This document shows, piece after piece, positions 26,947 to 36,135 of a stretch of DNA of 64,000 nt. A model generated the notes under the pieces. It was given only the letters and a program-made list of their open reading frames with translations. It ran no database searches and was not told the origin of the DNA. This stretch comes from Sporosarcina sp. (GTDB lineage Bacteria; Bacillota; Bacilli; Bacillales_A; Planococcaceae): the NCBI GenBank assembly GCA_029263895.1, contig JARIDO010000025.1, positions 1 through 64,000 on the forward strand, read 5' to 3'. The first letter of the stretch is position 1; the number at the start of each line of letters is the position of its first letter. The translations under genes and the position numbers were made by a program.

Positions 26947-27859
26947 TGTTAAGGAGTTGAAAGTTCACTATCCGATTCGAGGAGGATTCTTCCGTAGGGT
27001 GGTTGATCAGGTACGGGCGGTGGATGGTGTTAGTTTCGAGCTAGAAGCTGGAGAAACGTATGGTTTAGTAGGTGAATCGGGTTGTGGTAAAACGACAACT
27101 GGAAGAGCAATTATTGGTCTTAATCATGCCACCGGTGGAGAAATTATTTTCAACGGGAAGAATCTTTCTAAAATGAGAGGCGTCGACAGACGTGCAAGTG
27201 TAAAAGATATTCAGATGATTTTTCAAGATCCATATTCATCGTTAAATGTAAGGAAAAATGTCTTAAGTATTATAGCTGAACCACTACGGAACTTTGAACG
27301 AATGTCGCCAGGTGAAGAGTTGAAACGTATACAAGCATTAGTTGACCGTGTCGGTCTTAACCCAGAATCGATCTACAAATATCCGCATCAATTCTCAGGT
27401 GGTCAAAGACAGCGTATTGGAATCGCGAGAGCCTTAGCGTTGAATCCCAAATTAATAATAGCGGATGAACCGGTCTCGGCATTAGATGTATCCGTTCAAG
27501 CGCAAGTTTTAAACTTCATGCAGGAGATTCAAAAGGACTTTAATTTAACGTATTTATTCATATCGCATGATTTAGGAATCATTAAGCATATGTGTGACCG
27601 AATTGGCATTATGTATCGTGGTCGTTTTGTGGAAGAAGGAACTGCTAGCGACGTATACAATAACCCTCAACATCTATATACAAAAAGACTCATTGCTGCA
27701 ATACCTGAAATGGATCCTGAAAAACGCTTTGAAAAAATGCATTTACGACAGTCCATCAATGAAGCTTATAAGACAGACTACAATACTTACTTTGACCAAA
27801 ACGGACGAATGTTTGATCTGAAAAGTATTTCAGATACACATTCTGTTGCAGTGCAGTAG
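26933..27859 (+). CDS. dppF: Peptide ABC transporter ATP-binding protein (DppF/OppF type)
   Basis: A 308-residue ATPase, partner of DppD. Walker A GESGCGKTTTGR is at about residues 49-60, the signature FSGGQRQRIGIARAL at about 154-168, and Walker B LIIADEPVSALDV follows. The N-terminal KVHYPIRGGFFRR insert is typical of the F subunit. ATG 26933 is used: homologues start here (MSLLNVKEL) and GTGGGGG lies upstream. An in-frame start at 26741 would give a non-homologous extension overlapping dppD. Confidence 0.88.
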   Translation: MSLLNVKELKVHYPIRGGFFRRVVDQVRAVDGVSFELEAGETYGLVGESGCGKTTTGRAIIGLNHATGGEIIFNGKNLSKMRGVDRRASVKDIQMIFQDPYSSLNVRKNVLSIIAEPLRNFERMSPGEELKRIQALVDRVGLNPESIYKYPHQFSGGQRQRIGIARALALNPKLIIADEPVSALDVSVQAQVLNFMQEIQKDFNLTYLFISHDLGIIKHMCDRIGIMYRGRFVEEGTASDVYNNPQHLYTKRLIAAIPEMDPEKRFEKMHLRQSINEAYKTDYNTYFDQNGRMFDLKSISDTHSVAVQ

Positions 27860-27876
27860 AGGGGAATGTTGAGTAT

Positions 27877-28845
27877 ATGATTAAATTCATCGTACGAAGA
27901 ATATTGGTCATGATCCCACAACTGCTCCTTCTAAGCCTAATCATCTTTGTAGTAGCGAAGGCAATGCCTGGCGATGCAGTGACAGGAGCATTTATGGGGA
28001 ACCCAGATGTTACACCAGAAAGAATAGAGGAAATAAAAGAAAAATTTGGTCTCAACGATCCATGGTACGAACAATATGGTAGGTGGATTGGAAAAGCAGT
28101 ACAAGGGGACTTAGGGATGTCTTATGCCCACAAACAGAAAGTAACGTCATTACTTGCGGGAAGAGTTTCGAATACAGTTCTTCTAGCCTTTTTCACTTTA
28201 GTCGTTACGTATCTGATAGCGATTCCATTGGGTATTATTGCTGGACGATGGACAGATACATGGGCGGATAAAGCAATCGTTACGTATAATTATTTTTCTT
28301 TTGCGACACCGATCTTCGTCTTTGCACTATTAATGTTATTCCTATTTAGTTTCGTTCTTGGATGGTTCCCGAGTGGAGGAAGTGTAGATATCCGAATAAC
28401 AGAGGGATCATGGGAATATGTTGTAAGTAAAGCGAGACATCTATTTCTCCCAGTGATGTCAGGTGCATTACTACTGACATATAGCACTATTCAATACTTG
28501 CGAAATGACATTATTGATACGAAGTTAAAAGACTTTGTTAAAACCGCTCGTGCAAAAGGTGTGCCAGAAGGAAAAGTATATACGCGTCATATTTTGCGTA
28601 ATTCCTTATTACCAATTGCTGCATTCCTAGGGTATGAAATTACAGGCTTAATTGGCGGGTCAATATTCATAGAGTCAATCTTTAGTTATCCTGGCCTTGG
28701 ACAACTTTTCTTACAATCGATTGGAACACGTGACTTCACGGTAGTAACAGCACTCGTCATGATTTCTGGAATTGCTGTAATTATTGGGACAATGCTATCA
28801 GATATTATTTTAAGCATTGTAGATCCGCGTATCCGAGTTGAATAA
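27877..28845 (+). CDS. dppB: Peptide ABC transporter permease (DppB/OppB type)
   Basis: A 322-residue inner-membrane permease with about six helices. The N-terminus MIKFIVRRILVMIPQLLLLS and the periplasmic loop after it are typical of B-type permeases. The EAA-like coupling loop reads FVKTARAKGVPEGKVYTRHI near residue 225. The C-terminal end DIILSIVDPRIR is the family ending. It follows dppF by 17 bases and precedes dppC. Confidence 0.88.
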   Translation: MIKFIVRRILVMIPQLLLLSLIIFVVAKAMPGDAVTGAFMGNPDVTPERIEEIKEKFGLNDPWYEQYGRWIGKAVQGDLGMSYAHKQKVTSLLAGRVSNTVLLAFFTLVVTYLIAIPLGIIAGRWTDTWADKAIVTYNYFSFATPIFVFALLMLFLFSFVLGWFPSGGSVDIRITEGSWEYVVSKARHLFLPVMSGALLLTYSTIQYLRNDIIDTKLKDFVKTARAKGVPEGKVYTRHILRNSLLPIAAFLGYEITGLIGGSIFIESIFSYPGLGQLFLQSIGTRDFTVVTALVMISGIAVIIGTMLSDIILSIVDPRIRVE

Positions 28846-28874
28846 AAGAAAAGACAGATAAGGAGGGGATGTCA

Positions 28875-29780
28875 TTGGTCGTATTAAATGAAAAAGAATT
28901 GTTGGCACAAGAAAAAGTCAATAATCCTTCATTAATGAAAACAATTTGGAGAGAAATAAAATCGGATAAGTTAGCTCTTGGTTCGCTGATTCTTTTAGCA
29001 ATTATTTTAACTGCGGCATATACATCGCCATTATTCATCGATCAGTTGGAACTGAAAAAAGTACATCTCCTTACCACATATAAGTCGCCTTCTGCAGAGT
29101 TTTGGTTAGGAACAGATGAGGGAGGTAGGGATGTATTTTCTCAACTATTACTAGGGACACGAAACTCTTTTACAATTGGTTTTAGTGTCACGTTAATAGC
29201 AGGTCTATTTGGTTTAACGTATGGACTAATTGCAGGTTACTATGGCGGTCTGGTCGATAATATTCTTATGCGTATTGTCGATTTCCTAATGGTTTTGCCA
29301 TCACTGATGTTCATCATTGTATTCGTGACTATCGTTCCAAAATATACGATTTTCAATTTCATTTTAATTATGAGTATATTCGCTTGGTTTGGCAAAGCGA
29401 GGCTTATCCGTTCGAGGGGATTAGCTGAAAGGGAGCTAGATTATATCAATGCTTCCAAGACATTAGGGACTCCAAGTTGGAAGATTATGTTTTTTGAAAT
29501 GTTTCCGAATTTGAGCTCTCTTGTCATTGTTAATATGACACTTACGCTGGCGGGAAATATCGGATTAGAGACAGGTTTAACATTTTTAGGTTTCGGATTA
29601 CCATCTGGAACATCGTCTCTAGGAACGCTCATTGCATATGCAAAGAATCCGGATATTGTCCAGAATAAGTGGTGGGTTTGGTTACCTGCAGCATTACTAA
29701 TATTAGTAATGATGCTGTGTATAAATTATGTTGGGCAAGCGGTAAAACGCGCGTCTGACGCAAGGCAAAGATTAGCTTAA
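28875..29780 (+). CDS. dppC: Peptide ABC transporter permease (DppC/OppC type)
   Basis: A permease of about 301 residues. The cytoplasmic N-terminus leads into a first helix after SDKLALGSLILLAIILT. The conserved WLGTDEGGRDVFSQLLLGTR lies at about residues 75-94 and the coupling loop YINASKTLGTPSWKIMFFEM at about 190-209. TTG 28875 is preferred because AGGAGG (28861-28866) has proper spacing to it; ATG 28869 lies almost on that site. It pairs with DppB to form the channel. Confidence 0.87.
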   Translation: MVVLNEKELLAQEKVNNPSLMKTIWREIKSDKLALGSLILLAIILTAAYTSPLFIDQLELKKVHLLTTYKSPSAEFWLGTDEGGRDVFSQLLLGTRNSFTIGFSVTLIAGLFGLTYGLIAGYYGGLVDNILMRIVDFLMVLPSLMFIIVFVTIVPKYTIFNFILIMSIFAWFGKARLIRSRGLAERELDYINASKTLGTPSWKIMFFEMFPNLSSLVIVNMTLTLAGNIGLETGLTFLGFGLPSGTSSLGTLIAYAKNPDIVQNKWWVWLPAALLILVMMLCINYVGQAVKRASDARQRLA

Positions 29781-29801
29781 AAAAAAGGGGAGGGAATACA
29801 A

Positions 29802-31595
29802 TTGGCAAAGAAGCAACTCTTGTTACTTGTCAGTCTAATGCTTGTTTTAGGCGTATTTTTGGCTGCTTGTACAGGTAAGGACAAGGATGGAGACAAAGGA
29901 AAAGGTGAAGGGAACATTGATCCTGGTAAGGAATCTGGTGAAGAAAAAGATGGTGAACTTTCTTTCCCATTGGATGTTTCCAATAAAGACAAAGCAATTG
30001 AAGATGGTGAGTTAACGTACGCATTAGTTTCAGATGATCCATTCGAAGGGACATTAAATAAGGTTTTTTATTCAGGCAATCCTGATTATGAAGTAATGAA
30101 GTTTTTTGATGAGAGTCTATTTTCGTATGATGCAGACTATTTAATTACAAACGACGGAGCAGCAACATTTGAAATTTCCGAAGACAATAAAACAATTGAT
30201 ATTAAAATTAAAGATGGTGTAAAGTGGCATGATGGTGAGCCTGTTAAAGCATCTGATTTACTTTACGCATATGAGTTACTAGGTCATCCAGATTACACTG
30301 GCGATCGTTACTCATTTATGATTGAAAATGTAGAAGGAATGCCAGCTTATCACAAAGGTGAAACAAAAGAAATTTCAGGAATTAAAGTCTCGGAAGATGA
30401 TAAAGAGATCTCAATTACGTATAAAGTAGCAACTCCTTCACTTCTATCAGGTATTTGGGACAGTCCTGTTCCAAGACATTATTTGGGTGACATGACGATT
30501 GAAGAAATTATGTCATCCGAAAAAATCCGTACAAAGCCGATTGGATTTGGTCCTTATAAAGTATCTAAGGTTGTACCGGGGGAATCAGTCCTTTATGAGC
30601 GTTATGATGACTATTGGAGAGGAAAACCCGCTCTTAAATCACTCGTATTAAAAGTAGTGAGTAATGCATCCATTCTTGAAACAATGAAAAAAGGCGAAGT
30701 GGACATTGCATCACTTCCAACTGATCAATATGAGAATGCTAAGAAACTAGACAATGCAGAACTTCTAGGTAAAGTAGATCTTGCATACACATATATTGGT
30801 TTCAAAATGGGTAAATGGGATGCAGAGAACAAAGTGAACGTTATGGATCCCAATTCTAAACTCGCAGACAAGCGTGTCCGCCAAGCAATGTGGCATGCGA
30901 TTGACAATGAAACCGTAGGTAAGGAACTGTATCATGGACTTCGCTTTGCAGCTACGACACACTTTGTACCAGTTCACGAGAGTTTCTTTGATGCAAAAAA
31001 CCCAGGACGTCCATTTGATCCTGAAAAAGCTAAAGCACTTCTTGATGAAGCCGGATACGTCGATGTAGATGGAGATGGTTTCCGTGAAGATGCGAATGGT
31101 AAAGAATTTGTTTTAAACTTTGCATCACGTCCTGAAGGCGATATCGGGGAGCCGTTAGCACAGTTCTACATTCAAAACTGGGCAGATGTAGGCATTAAAG
31201 TGCAACTGAAAGATGGTCGTTTAGTTGAATTTAATGCATTCTATGATTTACTAGAAAATGATGACCCGGGTGTAGATATTTATCAAGGAGGTTGGGGTGT
31301 CGGTTCTGATCCAGATCCAGAAGGGATTCACGGAAGAACTGCAGCATTCAATTTCCCTCGCTGGACAAATGATAAGAACGATGAGCTTTTAGCGGCAGGA
31401 ACGTCTGAAAAAGCATTTGATCTAAAGTATCGTGTAGATATTTATAAGCAATGGCAAGAGCTGATGATTGATGAAGTTCCTCTAGCTCCAACTTTATACC
31501 GTTATGAGTTATTCGGTGTTAATAAGCGAGTTGTAAACTACTCAATCGATCAAGGTTCAGATTTATACTTGTATCAAATGGGTGTTTCTAAATAA
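29802..31595 (+). CDS. Peptide ABC transporter substrate-binding lipoprotein (family 5)
   Basis: A 597-residue secreted lipoprotein. The signal sequence ends in LAAC with the lipidated cysteine at residue 24, followed by a long K/G/E/D-rich linker. The SBP_bac_5 signature appears as KIKDGVKWHDGEPVKASDLL at about residues 134-153. It is the ligand receptor for the DppDFBC importer. Given the murein-peptide enzymes encoded downstream, cell-wall peptides are a plausible cargo (inference). TTG 29802 follows GGGGAGGG. A strong terminator closes this part of the cluster. Confidence 0.88.
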   Translation: MAKKQLLLLVSLMLVLGVFLAACTGKDKDGDKGKGEGNIDPGKESGEEKDGELSFPLDVSNKDKAIEDGELTYALVSDDPFEGTLNKVFYSGNPDYEVMKFFDESLFSYDADYLITNDGAATFEISEDNKTIDIKIKDGVKWHDGEPVKASDLLYAYELLGHPDYTGDRYSFMIENVEGMPAYHKGETKEISGIKVSEDDKEISITYKVATPSLLSGIWDSPVPRHYLGDMTIEEIMSSEKIRTKPIGFGPYKVSKVVPGESVLYERYDDYWRGKPALKSLVLKVVSNASILETMKKGEVDIASLPTDQYENAKKLDNAELLGKVDLAYTYIGFKMGKWDAENKVNVMDPNSKLADKRVRQAMWHAIDNETVGKELYHGLRFAATTHFVPVHESFFDAKNPGRPFDPEKAKALLDEAGYVDVDGDGFREDANGKEFVLNFASRPEGDIGEPLAQFYIQNWADVGIKVQLKDGRLVEFNAFYDLLENDDPGVDIYQGGWGVGSDPDPEGIHGRTAAFNFPRWTNDKNDELLAAGTSEKAFDLKYRVDIYKQWQELMIDEVPLAPTLYRYELFGVNKRVVNYSIDQGSDLYLYQMGVSK

Positions 31596-31609
31596 TAAAT
31601 TTAAAACGA

Positions 31610-31646
31610 ACCATCCTTCCAACGTAGTTGGAAGGATGGTTTCTTA
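31610..31646 (+). terminator. Terminator after the peptide-binding protein gene
   Basis: Perfect 14-bp stem ACCATCCTTCCAAC / GTTGGAAGGATGGT followed by TTCTT; the T tract is weak, so read-through into the ykf genes is possible. Confidence 0.75.
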
Positions 31647-31757
31647 ATGGATACATTATACTTTTGAAGCTAACTCTGTCATAATTACGAGCAAGTAAGA
31701 CGTAAGATAAAAGAGAGCATCTCTATATATTATTACGAGAGGAAAGTGAGTGACACG

Positions 31758-32681
31758 ATGAGAATTAGACCACAGCATTTACAAAAAGGAGATATGATTG
31801 GGATAATTGCGCCTTCGAGTCCGCCTAATCAAGAAACTCTTGAAAAGTCATTACAATTTATTGAACAGTTAGGACTCGGATGGAAGTACGGTGAAAGCGT
31901 GAAAAATGTACACGGTTATTTAGCGGGGAAAGATGAACAGCGTCTAGAAGACATTCATACGATGTTTTCTGATCCGTCTATTAAAGGGATTATTTGTGCA
32001 GGTGGAGGGTATGGTTCAGCTCGTTTTGTAGAGAAGATTGATTTTCAATTAATGAATGAGAACCCGAAGATATTTTGGGGATTTAGTGACATTACATACC
32101 TTCATACAGCATTTTCTCTTTACACAAATATTGTAACGTTTCACGGTCCCATGTTGGCATCTTGTGTAGGTAAAGAGTCCTTTGACCCATTGTCTGCAAA
32201 GTTGTTTCAGCAATTATTTGAACCGATAGAATTACATTACACAGAAGCTATTTCTCCTTTAGAATCGATTGTAGGCGGGATTGCACAAGGAGAAATTATC
32301 GGCGGGAATTTGTCGCTCCTAGCGAGTGGAATTGGAACGAAATTTGAAGTGAATACGAAAGGGAAGTTATTACTAATCGAAGATATAGGCGAACAACCGT
32401 ATCGAGTGGATGGTTTACTGAACCAATTACGATTAGCTGGAAAATTAGATGATGCAGCCGGAATCATCATTGGTGATTTCTCAAAAGCGGAACGAGAAGA
32501 AGGTATAGACACCTTAACACTCACTCAAGTCTTTAATCATTATTTTGCTAATTTTAATAAGCCTGTTGTTAAAGGCTTTAAAATCGGACATTGTGAACCT
32601 AACTTTGCAATTCCGTTAGGTGTCGAAGCAAAACTTGATGCTGACAATCGAACATTAACAATCTTACCGGGGGTAGAATAA
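31758..32681 (+). CDS. ykfA: LD-carboxypeptidase, peptidase family S66 (YkfA/MccF-like)
   Basis: A protein of about 307 residues. The N-terminus RIRPQHLQKGDMIGIIAPSS and the serine-nucleophile region IICAGGGYGSARFVEKIDF (about residues 76-94) are typical of S66 peptidases. IFWGFSDITYLHTAF and the later VVKGFKIGHCEPNFAIPLG, with the catalytic histidine, complete the pattern. It should cut L,D bonds, for example the terminal D-residue of murein tetrapeptides. ATG 31758 fits homologue starts; GTG 31746 in frame is close behind GAGAGG and remains possible. First of three ykf-like genes. Confidence 0.85.
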   Translation: MRIRPQHLQKGDMIGIIAPSSPPNQETLEKSLQFIEQLGLGWKYGESVKNVHGYLAGKDEQRLEDIHTMFSDPSIKGIICAGGGYGSARFVEKIDFQLMNENPKIFWGFSDITYLHTAFSLYTNIVTFHGPMLASCVGKESFDPLSAKLFQQLFEPIELHYTEAISPLESIVGGIAQGEIIGGNLSLLASGIGTKFEVNTKGKLLLIEDIGEQPYRVDGLLNQLRLAGKLDDAAGIIIGDFSKAEREEGIDTLTLTQVFNHYFANFNKPVVKGFKIGHCEPNFAIPLGVEAKLDADNRTLTILPGVE

Positions 32682-32694
32682 GCGTGAATGGTAG

Positions 32695-33801
32695 ATGCTG
32701 ATTCGTTCAATTGAAACGATTCCTGTAGCTGTGCCACTTAAAAAACCTTTTAAGACAGCATTACGGACAGTAACGATAGCTGATGTAATCTATGTCAAGG
32801 TGACATGTAATGACGGTCGCGTCGGTTGGGGCGAAGCAGTACCCACCCATGTCATTACGGGTGAAACAGTCGGAAGTATTTCATATGCAATTGAAAAAGT
32901 CATCGCACCACAACTAATTGGACTCGACATACGTCGAACCGCAATACTATTTAAAAAATTGAGTGCGTCAATCGTTCGCAATACAAGTGCAAAAGCAGCA
33001 ATCGATATAGCATTTCACGATTTAATCGGTCAACGAACGGGGTTACCATTAAGTATGTATTTAGGAGGTTTCCGTCAAACCATTTCTACAGACTTCACAG
33101 TTAGTGTCGACGAACCCGAACAAATGGCGGAAGATGCGGTGTGTTTTGTGGCAGATGGATTTAACGTGTTAAAAGTAAAAGTAGGTCTAGGGGATATAAA
33201 AACAGACATTAAACGTATCAAAACGATTCGTGAACGAATTGGGTTTGATACGAAAATCAGGCTCGATGCCAATCAAGGGTGGAAGCCAAGGGACGCTGTT
33301 CGTGCAATTAGCTTGATGGAAGATAGTGGGTTTGAAATAGAGTTAGTTGAACAACCTGTAATGGCAGACGACATAGAAGGTTTAAAATATGTAACGGATC
33401 GGACATTGACACCGATTATGGCAGATGAGAGTGTATATTCAGCAAAGGATGCACTTCGAGTGCTTCAGATGCACGCTGCTGATTTTATCAACATAAAGCT
33501 GATGAAGTCCGGGGGAATCCATGAAGCAATGAAAATCAATGCTTTAGCCGAGTTGTATGGCGTTGAATGTATGGTTGGTAGCATGATTGAAACAAAGCTA
33601 GGCATTACAGCTGCTGTTCATTTTGCAGCGAGCCAGTCAAATTGTACCCGTTTTGATTTAGACGCTCCGCTAATGTTGTCAGAAGACGTTGTTACAGGAG
33701 GGGTCGTCTATAAAGGGAACAAGATTCATCTGCCAAATGAAGCGGGGTTAGGTTTAATGCGAAATGCCATAAACTTAACATCTAATGAGAGTTCTCAATA
33801 A
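32695..33801 (+). CDS. ykfB: L-Ala-D/L-Glu dipeptide epimerase (enolase superfamily)
   Basis: A 368-residue enolase-superfamily enzyme. The capping domain GWGEAVPTHVITGETVGSI precedes the barrel. The catalytic K-x-K is in FNVLKVKVGLG (about residues 159-169). Metal ligands appear in IRLDANQGW, IELVEQPV and MADESVYS, and the second lysine in FINIKLMKSGG. This lysine pair on both barrel faces is typical of dipeptide epimerases. Inverting D-Glu in murein dipeptides would prepare them for ordinary peptidases. Short gap after ykfA, 18 bases before ykfC. Confidence 0.87.
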   Translation: MLIRSIETIPVAVPLKKPFKTALRTVTIADVIYVKVTCNDGRVGWGEAVPTHVITGETVGSISYAIEKVIAPQLIGLDIRRTAILFKKLSASIVRNTSAKAAIDIAFHDLIGQRTGLPLSMYLGGFRQTISTDFTVSVDEPEQMAEDAVCFVADGFNVLKVKVGLGDIKTDIKRIKTIRERIGFDTKIRLDANQGWKPRDAVRAISLMEDSGFEIELVEQPVMADDIEGLKYVTDRTLTPIMADESVYSAKDALRVLQMHAADFINIKLMKSGGIHEAMKINALAELYGVECMVGSMIETKLGITAAVHFAASQSNCTRFDLDAPLMLSEDVVTGGVVYKGNKIHLPNEAGLGLMRNAINLTSNESSQ

Positions 33802-33819
33802 ACAAAAAGGGAGTAATCG

Positions 33820-34755
33820 ATGAAGACCTTCTCGCATGTTTGGTACTGTGCTGTCTCGATTGGAACGGTGTGGAGCTCACCAGAATCGGTGAGAGAGAGT
33901 GACACCGATTGTGTTGGAAACCCTGTCCACATCGTAAAATGGTTAGAGAAAAATCCTGCTGAAGTACGAATCACATTGTATGCTGACAATCGCGTGCAAA
34001 CTCAATTAGTGTATGGTGAACCCGTAATCATAGAAAGAATTCAAGGGAATTGGGCCAAGGTGATTGCTGTTTGGCAACCTTCAAAAAAGAATAAAGATGG
34101 CTATCCAGGATGGATTCCGCTTGTACAATTAAAAGAAATGCAATCGACTAGTGCGATTGGTTATGTAAAAGTACGCGTGGCGAGAGCGCAGTTGTTTCAT
34201 GAAGATGGTACACCATCTCTTGTTGTGCCAATGAATACAGTGTTACCTTATATTGATTCCAGTCAAGAATTTATTCTTGTAAATACACCAGACGGTCATG
34301 CATTAATAAGCATAAGTGATGTTGAAAAAGCATCTACACCTTATCAGTTCATAAAAAAGAACGCTTCGTATGCAGTTGATAAGGGATTAGATTTTCTCGA
34401 TACACCTTATTTATGGGGTGGTATGACACCTTATGGGTTCGATTGTTCAGGGTTTACTTTTCAAATGTTAAAGGCTGGTGGTCATCTTATTGCCAGAGAC
34501 GCAAGTGACCAAGCAAAAGGGGGCATTGTAATAGATATCGGTGATTCAACTAATTGGCAGAAAGGTGATTTACTCTTTTTTGCTAAAAGTAATGAAGGGA
34601 CTGCTGAAATCACACATGTCGGTTTTTATTGTGGAAATGGAATACTTCTACATTCTCCATCCACCGGTAAATCTGTTGAGTTAGTAATGCTTGAAGATTC
34701 ACGATTAAAAGAAGAACTTTGTGCAGTGCGCCGATATGAAGTGGAATCGAATTAA
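33820..34755 (+). CDS. ykfC: NlpC/P60 gamma-D-glutamyl-L-diamino acid endopeptidase (YkfC-like)
   Basis: A 311-residue protein. SH3-like domains fill the first 180 residues (ending near LISISDVEK). The NlpC/P60 domain follows with the catalytic cysteine in LWGGMTPYGFDCSGFTFQ and the catalytic histidine in EITHVGFYCGNG. A third polar residue is expected in LLHSPSTGKSVE. The N-terminus is not a convincing signal peptide, so a cytoplasmic YkfC-like role, splitting D-Glu from diamino acid in imported murein peptides, fits better than wall hydrolysis. ATG 33820 follows AAAAAGGGAG. Confidence 0.87.
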   Translation: MKTFSHVWYCAVSIGTVWSSPESVRESDTDCVGNPVHIVKWLEKNPAEVRITLYADNRVQTQLVYGEPVIIERIQGNWAKVIAVWQPSKKNKDGYPGWIPLVQLKEMQSTSAIGYVKVRVARAQLFHEDGTPSLVVPMNTVLPYIDSSQEFILVNTPDGHALISISDVEKASTPYQFIKKNASYAVDKGLDFLDTPYLWGGMTPYGFDCSGFTFQMLKAGGHLIARDASDQAKGGIVIDIGDSTNWQKGDLLFFAKSNEGTAEITHVGFYCGNGILLHSPSTGKSVELVMLEDSRLKEELCAVRRYEVESN

Positions 34756-34842
34756 CAATGTTGTGAAATTACTTTTATTTTTCGTAATCTTTGTAAATGG
34801 GTATACTAGTTTTAGAAGTAATTTATGAAAAGAGGAATGAAC

Positions 34843-35319
34843 ATGACAGAGAAATGGCCAATGAGTAAATCGCGCACAATACAAACTAGACTAGTGTTAC
34901 CCCCAGATACAAATAACTTACAAACAATATTCGGTGGGAAAGTACTTGCATATATTGATGAAATTGCAGCCGTCACAGCCATGAAACATGCCAATTTGAT
35001 AGTTGTTACTGCCTCTATTGACTCTGTGGATTTCTTATCTTCAGCACGGGTAGGAGATGTTTTAGAATTGGAAGCAGTTGTTTGTTCAACAGGACGGACA
35101 TCGATGGAAGTTTTTGTGACTGTTCATTCGATGGACCTGCTCACAGGTGAGACAAAATTGACTACTGAATCATTTCTAACGATGGTAGCAATGGGTACGA
35201 ATAATAAGCCAACTCCAGTGGCTGCTGTATTTCCTGAAAGTGAAGCCGAGGTACGGCTCTTTGAAAAGGCACAAGCGCGACGAGATCATCGGAAAATGCG
35301 AAGTGAATTGAAACACTGA
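34843..35319 (+). CDS. Acyl-CoA thioesterase (hotdog fold, YkhA-like)
   Basis: A 158-residue single-hotdog-domain thioesterase. The signature NLQTIFGGKVLAYIDEIAAV, at about residues 23-42, holds the catalytic aspartate in the long helix. VDSVDFLSSARVGD-like wording follows (DSVDFLSSARVGDVLELEA). It should hydrolyse medium- or long-chain acyl-CoA. ATG 34843 is chosen because AGAGGA (34831-34836) sits 6 bases upstream; ATG 34825 and 34837 lie before or over that site. A shared terminator follows. Confidence 0.87.
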   Translation: MTEKWPMSKSRTIQTRLVLPPDTNNLQTIFGGKVLAYIDEIAAVTAMKHANLIVVTASIDSVDFLSSARVGDVLELEAVVCSTGRTSMEVFVTVHSMDLLTGETKLTTESFLTMVAMGTNNKPTPVAAVFPESEAEVRLFEKAQARRDHRKMRSELKH

Positions 35320-35320
35320 A

Positions 35321-35352
35321 CTAAAAAAAGGATGCCACGGCATCCTTTTTTA
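35321..35352. terminator. Bidirectional terminator
   Basis: AAAAAAAGGATGCC / GGCATCCTTTTTT around ACG; it serves the thioesterase (+) and the DUF4083 gene (-), whose stop lies at its edge. Confidence 0.85.
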
Positions 35353-35565
35353 GTGGATATTTTCTTCTTTTTCACTTTCTAATAACGTTATAATTCGATC
35401 TAATTTTTGTTCGATGTTTTGGCTGTTTTGAATGCTACTTTGTTGGTTTTTTAAAAATGTTCTTATAAATAAAGTGAATGAAAGAACGGCTATTAAAATC
35501 AATCCAATAAAGATGAATGTAAAGATAACATCACCTAAATTTACACTTGAATTCATGCTAGTCAT
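35350..35565 (-). CDS. DUF4083-type small membrane protein
   Basis: A 71-residue protein with one membrane helix at about residues 12-34 (DVIFTFIFIGLILIAVLSF). A short amphipathic coiled coil at the C-terminus, IEQKLDRIITLLESEKEEN, is the usual DUF4083 ending. ATG 35565 follows AAAGGAGG at ideal spacing. Function unknown. It is followed by a terminator and preceded on the same strand by the VOC gene, 21 bases away, so the two may be co-transcribed. Confidence 0.75.
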   Translation of the reverse strand: MTSMNSSVNLGDVIFTFIFIGLILIAVLSFTLFIRTFLKNQQSSIQNSQNIEQKLDRIITLLESEKEENIH

Positions 35566-35586
35566 GGAATCCTCCTTTGAAGATAG

Positions 35587-35967
35587 TTATTTGTTAACTT
35601 TATCGAATTCTAAAAACTCAATCCGGTTGCCAAATGGGTCATGTGTGAAAAAACGCTGACGTCCATCAATCGGAAGATCTTCACTAATCATGTAACCAGC
35701 AGCTTCAATTCTTGTTTTAAGTTCACCCATTGCCTGAATCGTAAATCCAGGATGTGCTTTTTTCGCTGCTGAGAAATTTTCTTGAATCCCAATATGCAGT
35801 TCTTGACTGCCACACTGGAACCAGCAGCCACCTCGACTTCTCAAGTTTTCGGGTTTTGGAATTTCTGTCATTCCAAGTAATTGGCCATAGAAAGCTCTTG
35901 CCTTTAATTCGGATTGAGGTGGTGCTGCTAATTGGATGTGATCGAGTCCTGTAATGAAATCCGTCAA
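35587..35967 (-). CDS. VOC (glyoxalase/bleomycin resistance) family protein
   Basis: A 126-residue single VOC module. The first beta-alpha-beta unit begins GLDHIQLAAPPQSELKARAF with a metal-type histidine. The second half shows HIGIQENF and the end GRQRFFTHDPFGNRIEFLEF, the D-P-x-G-N-x-I-E-F signature of the fold. Substrate unknown; such proteins can be lyases, dioxygenases or binding proteins. TTG 35967 follows GGGAGG. Confidence 0.82.
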   Translation of the reverse strand: MTDFITGLDHIQLAAPPQSELKARAFYGQLLGMTEIPKPENLRSRGGCWFQCGSQELHIGIQENFSAAKKAHPGFTIQAMGELKTRIEAAGYMISEDLPIDGRQRFFTHDPFGNRIEFLEFDKVNK

Positions 35968-36135
35968 AAGAAAACCTCCCGTAACCTTATACTTCCATTA
36001 TACGACAAAATGACTACGTTTACTAATACACCTTTAAAGACATATCATAATATAACCTTATCAACTTACATAAAAACTATTGAATTACCTTATATATTTG
36101 TTAAGCGTATACTAAGGGTAGGGCGGTGTTGCAAC

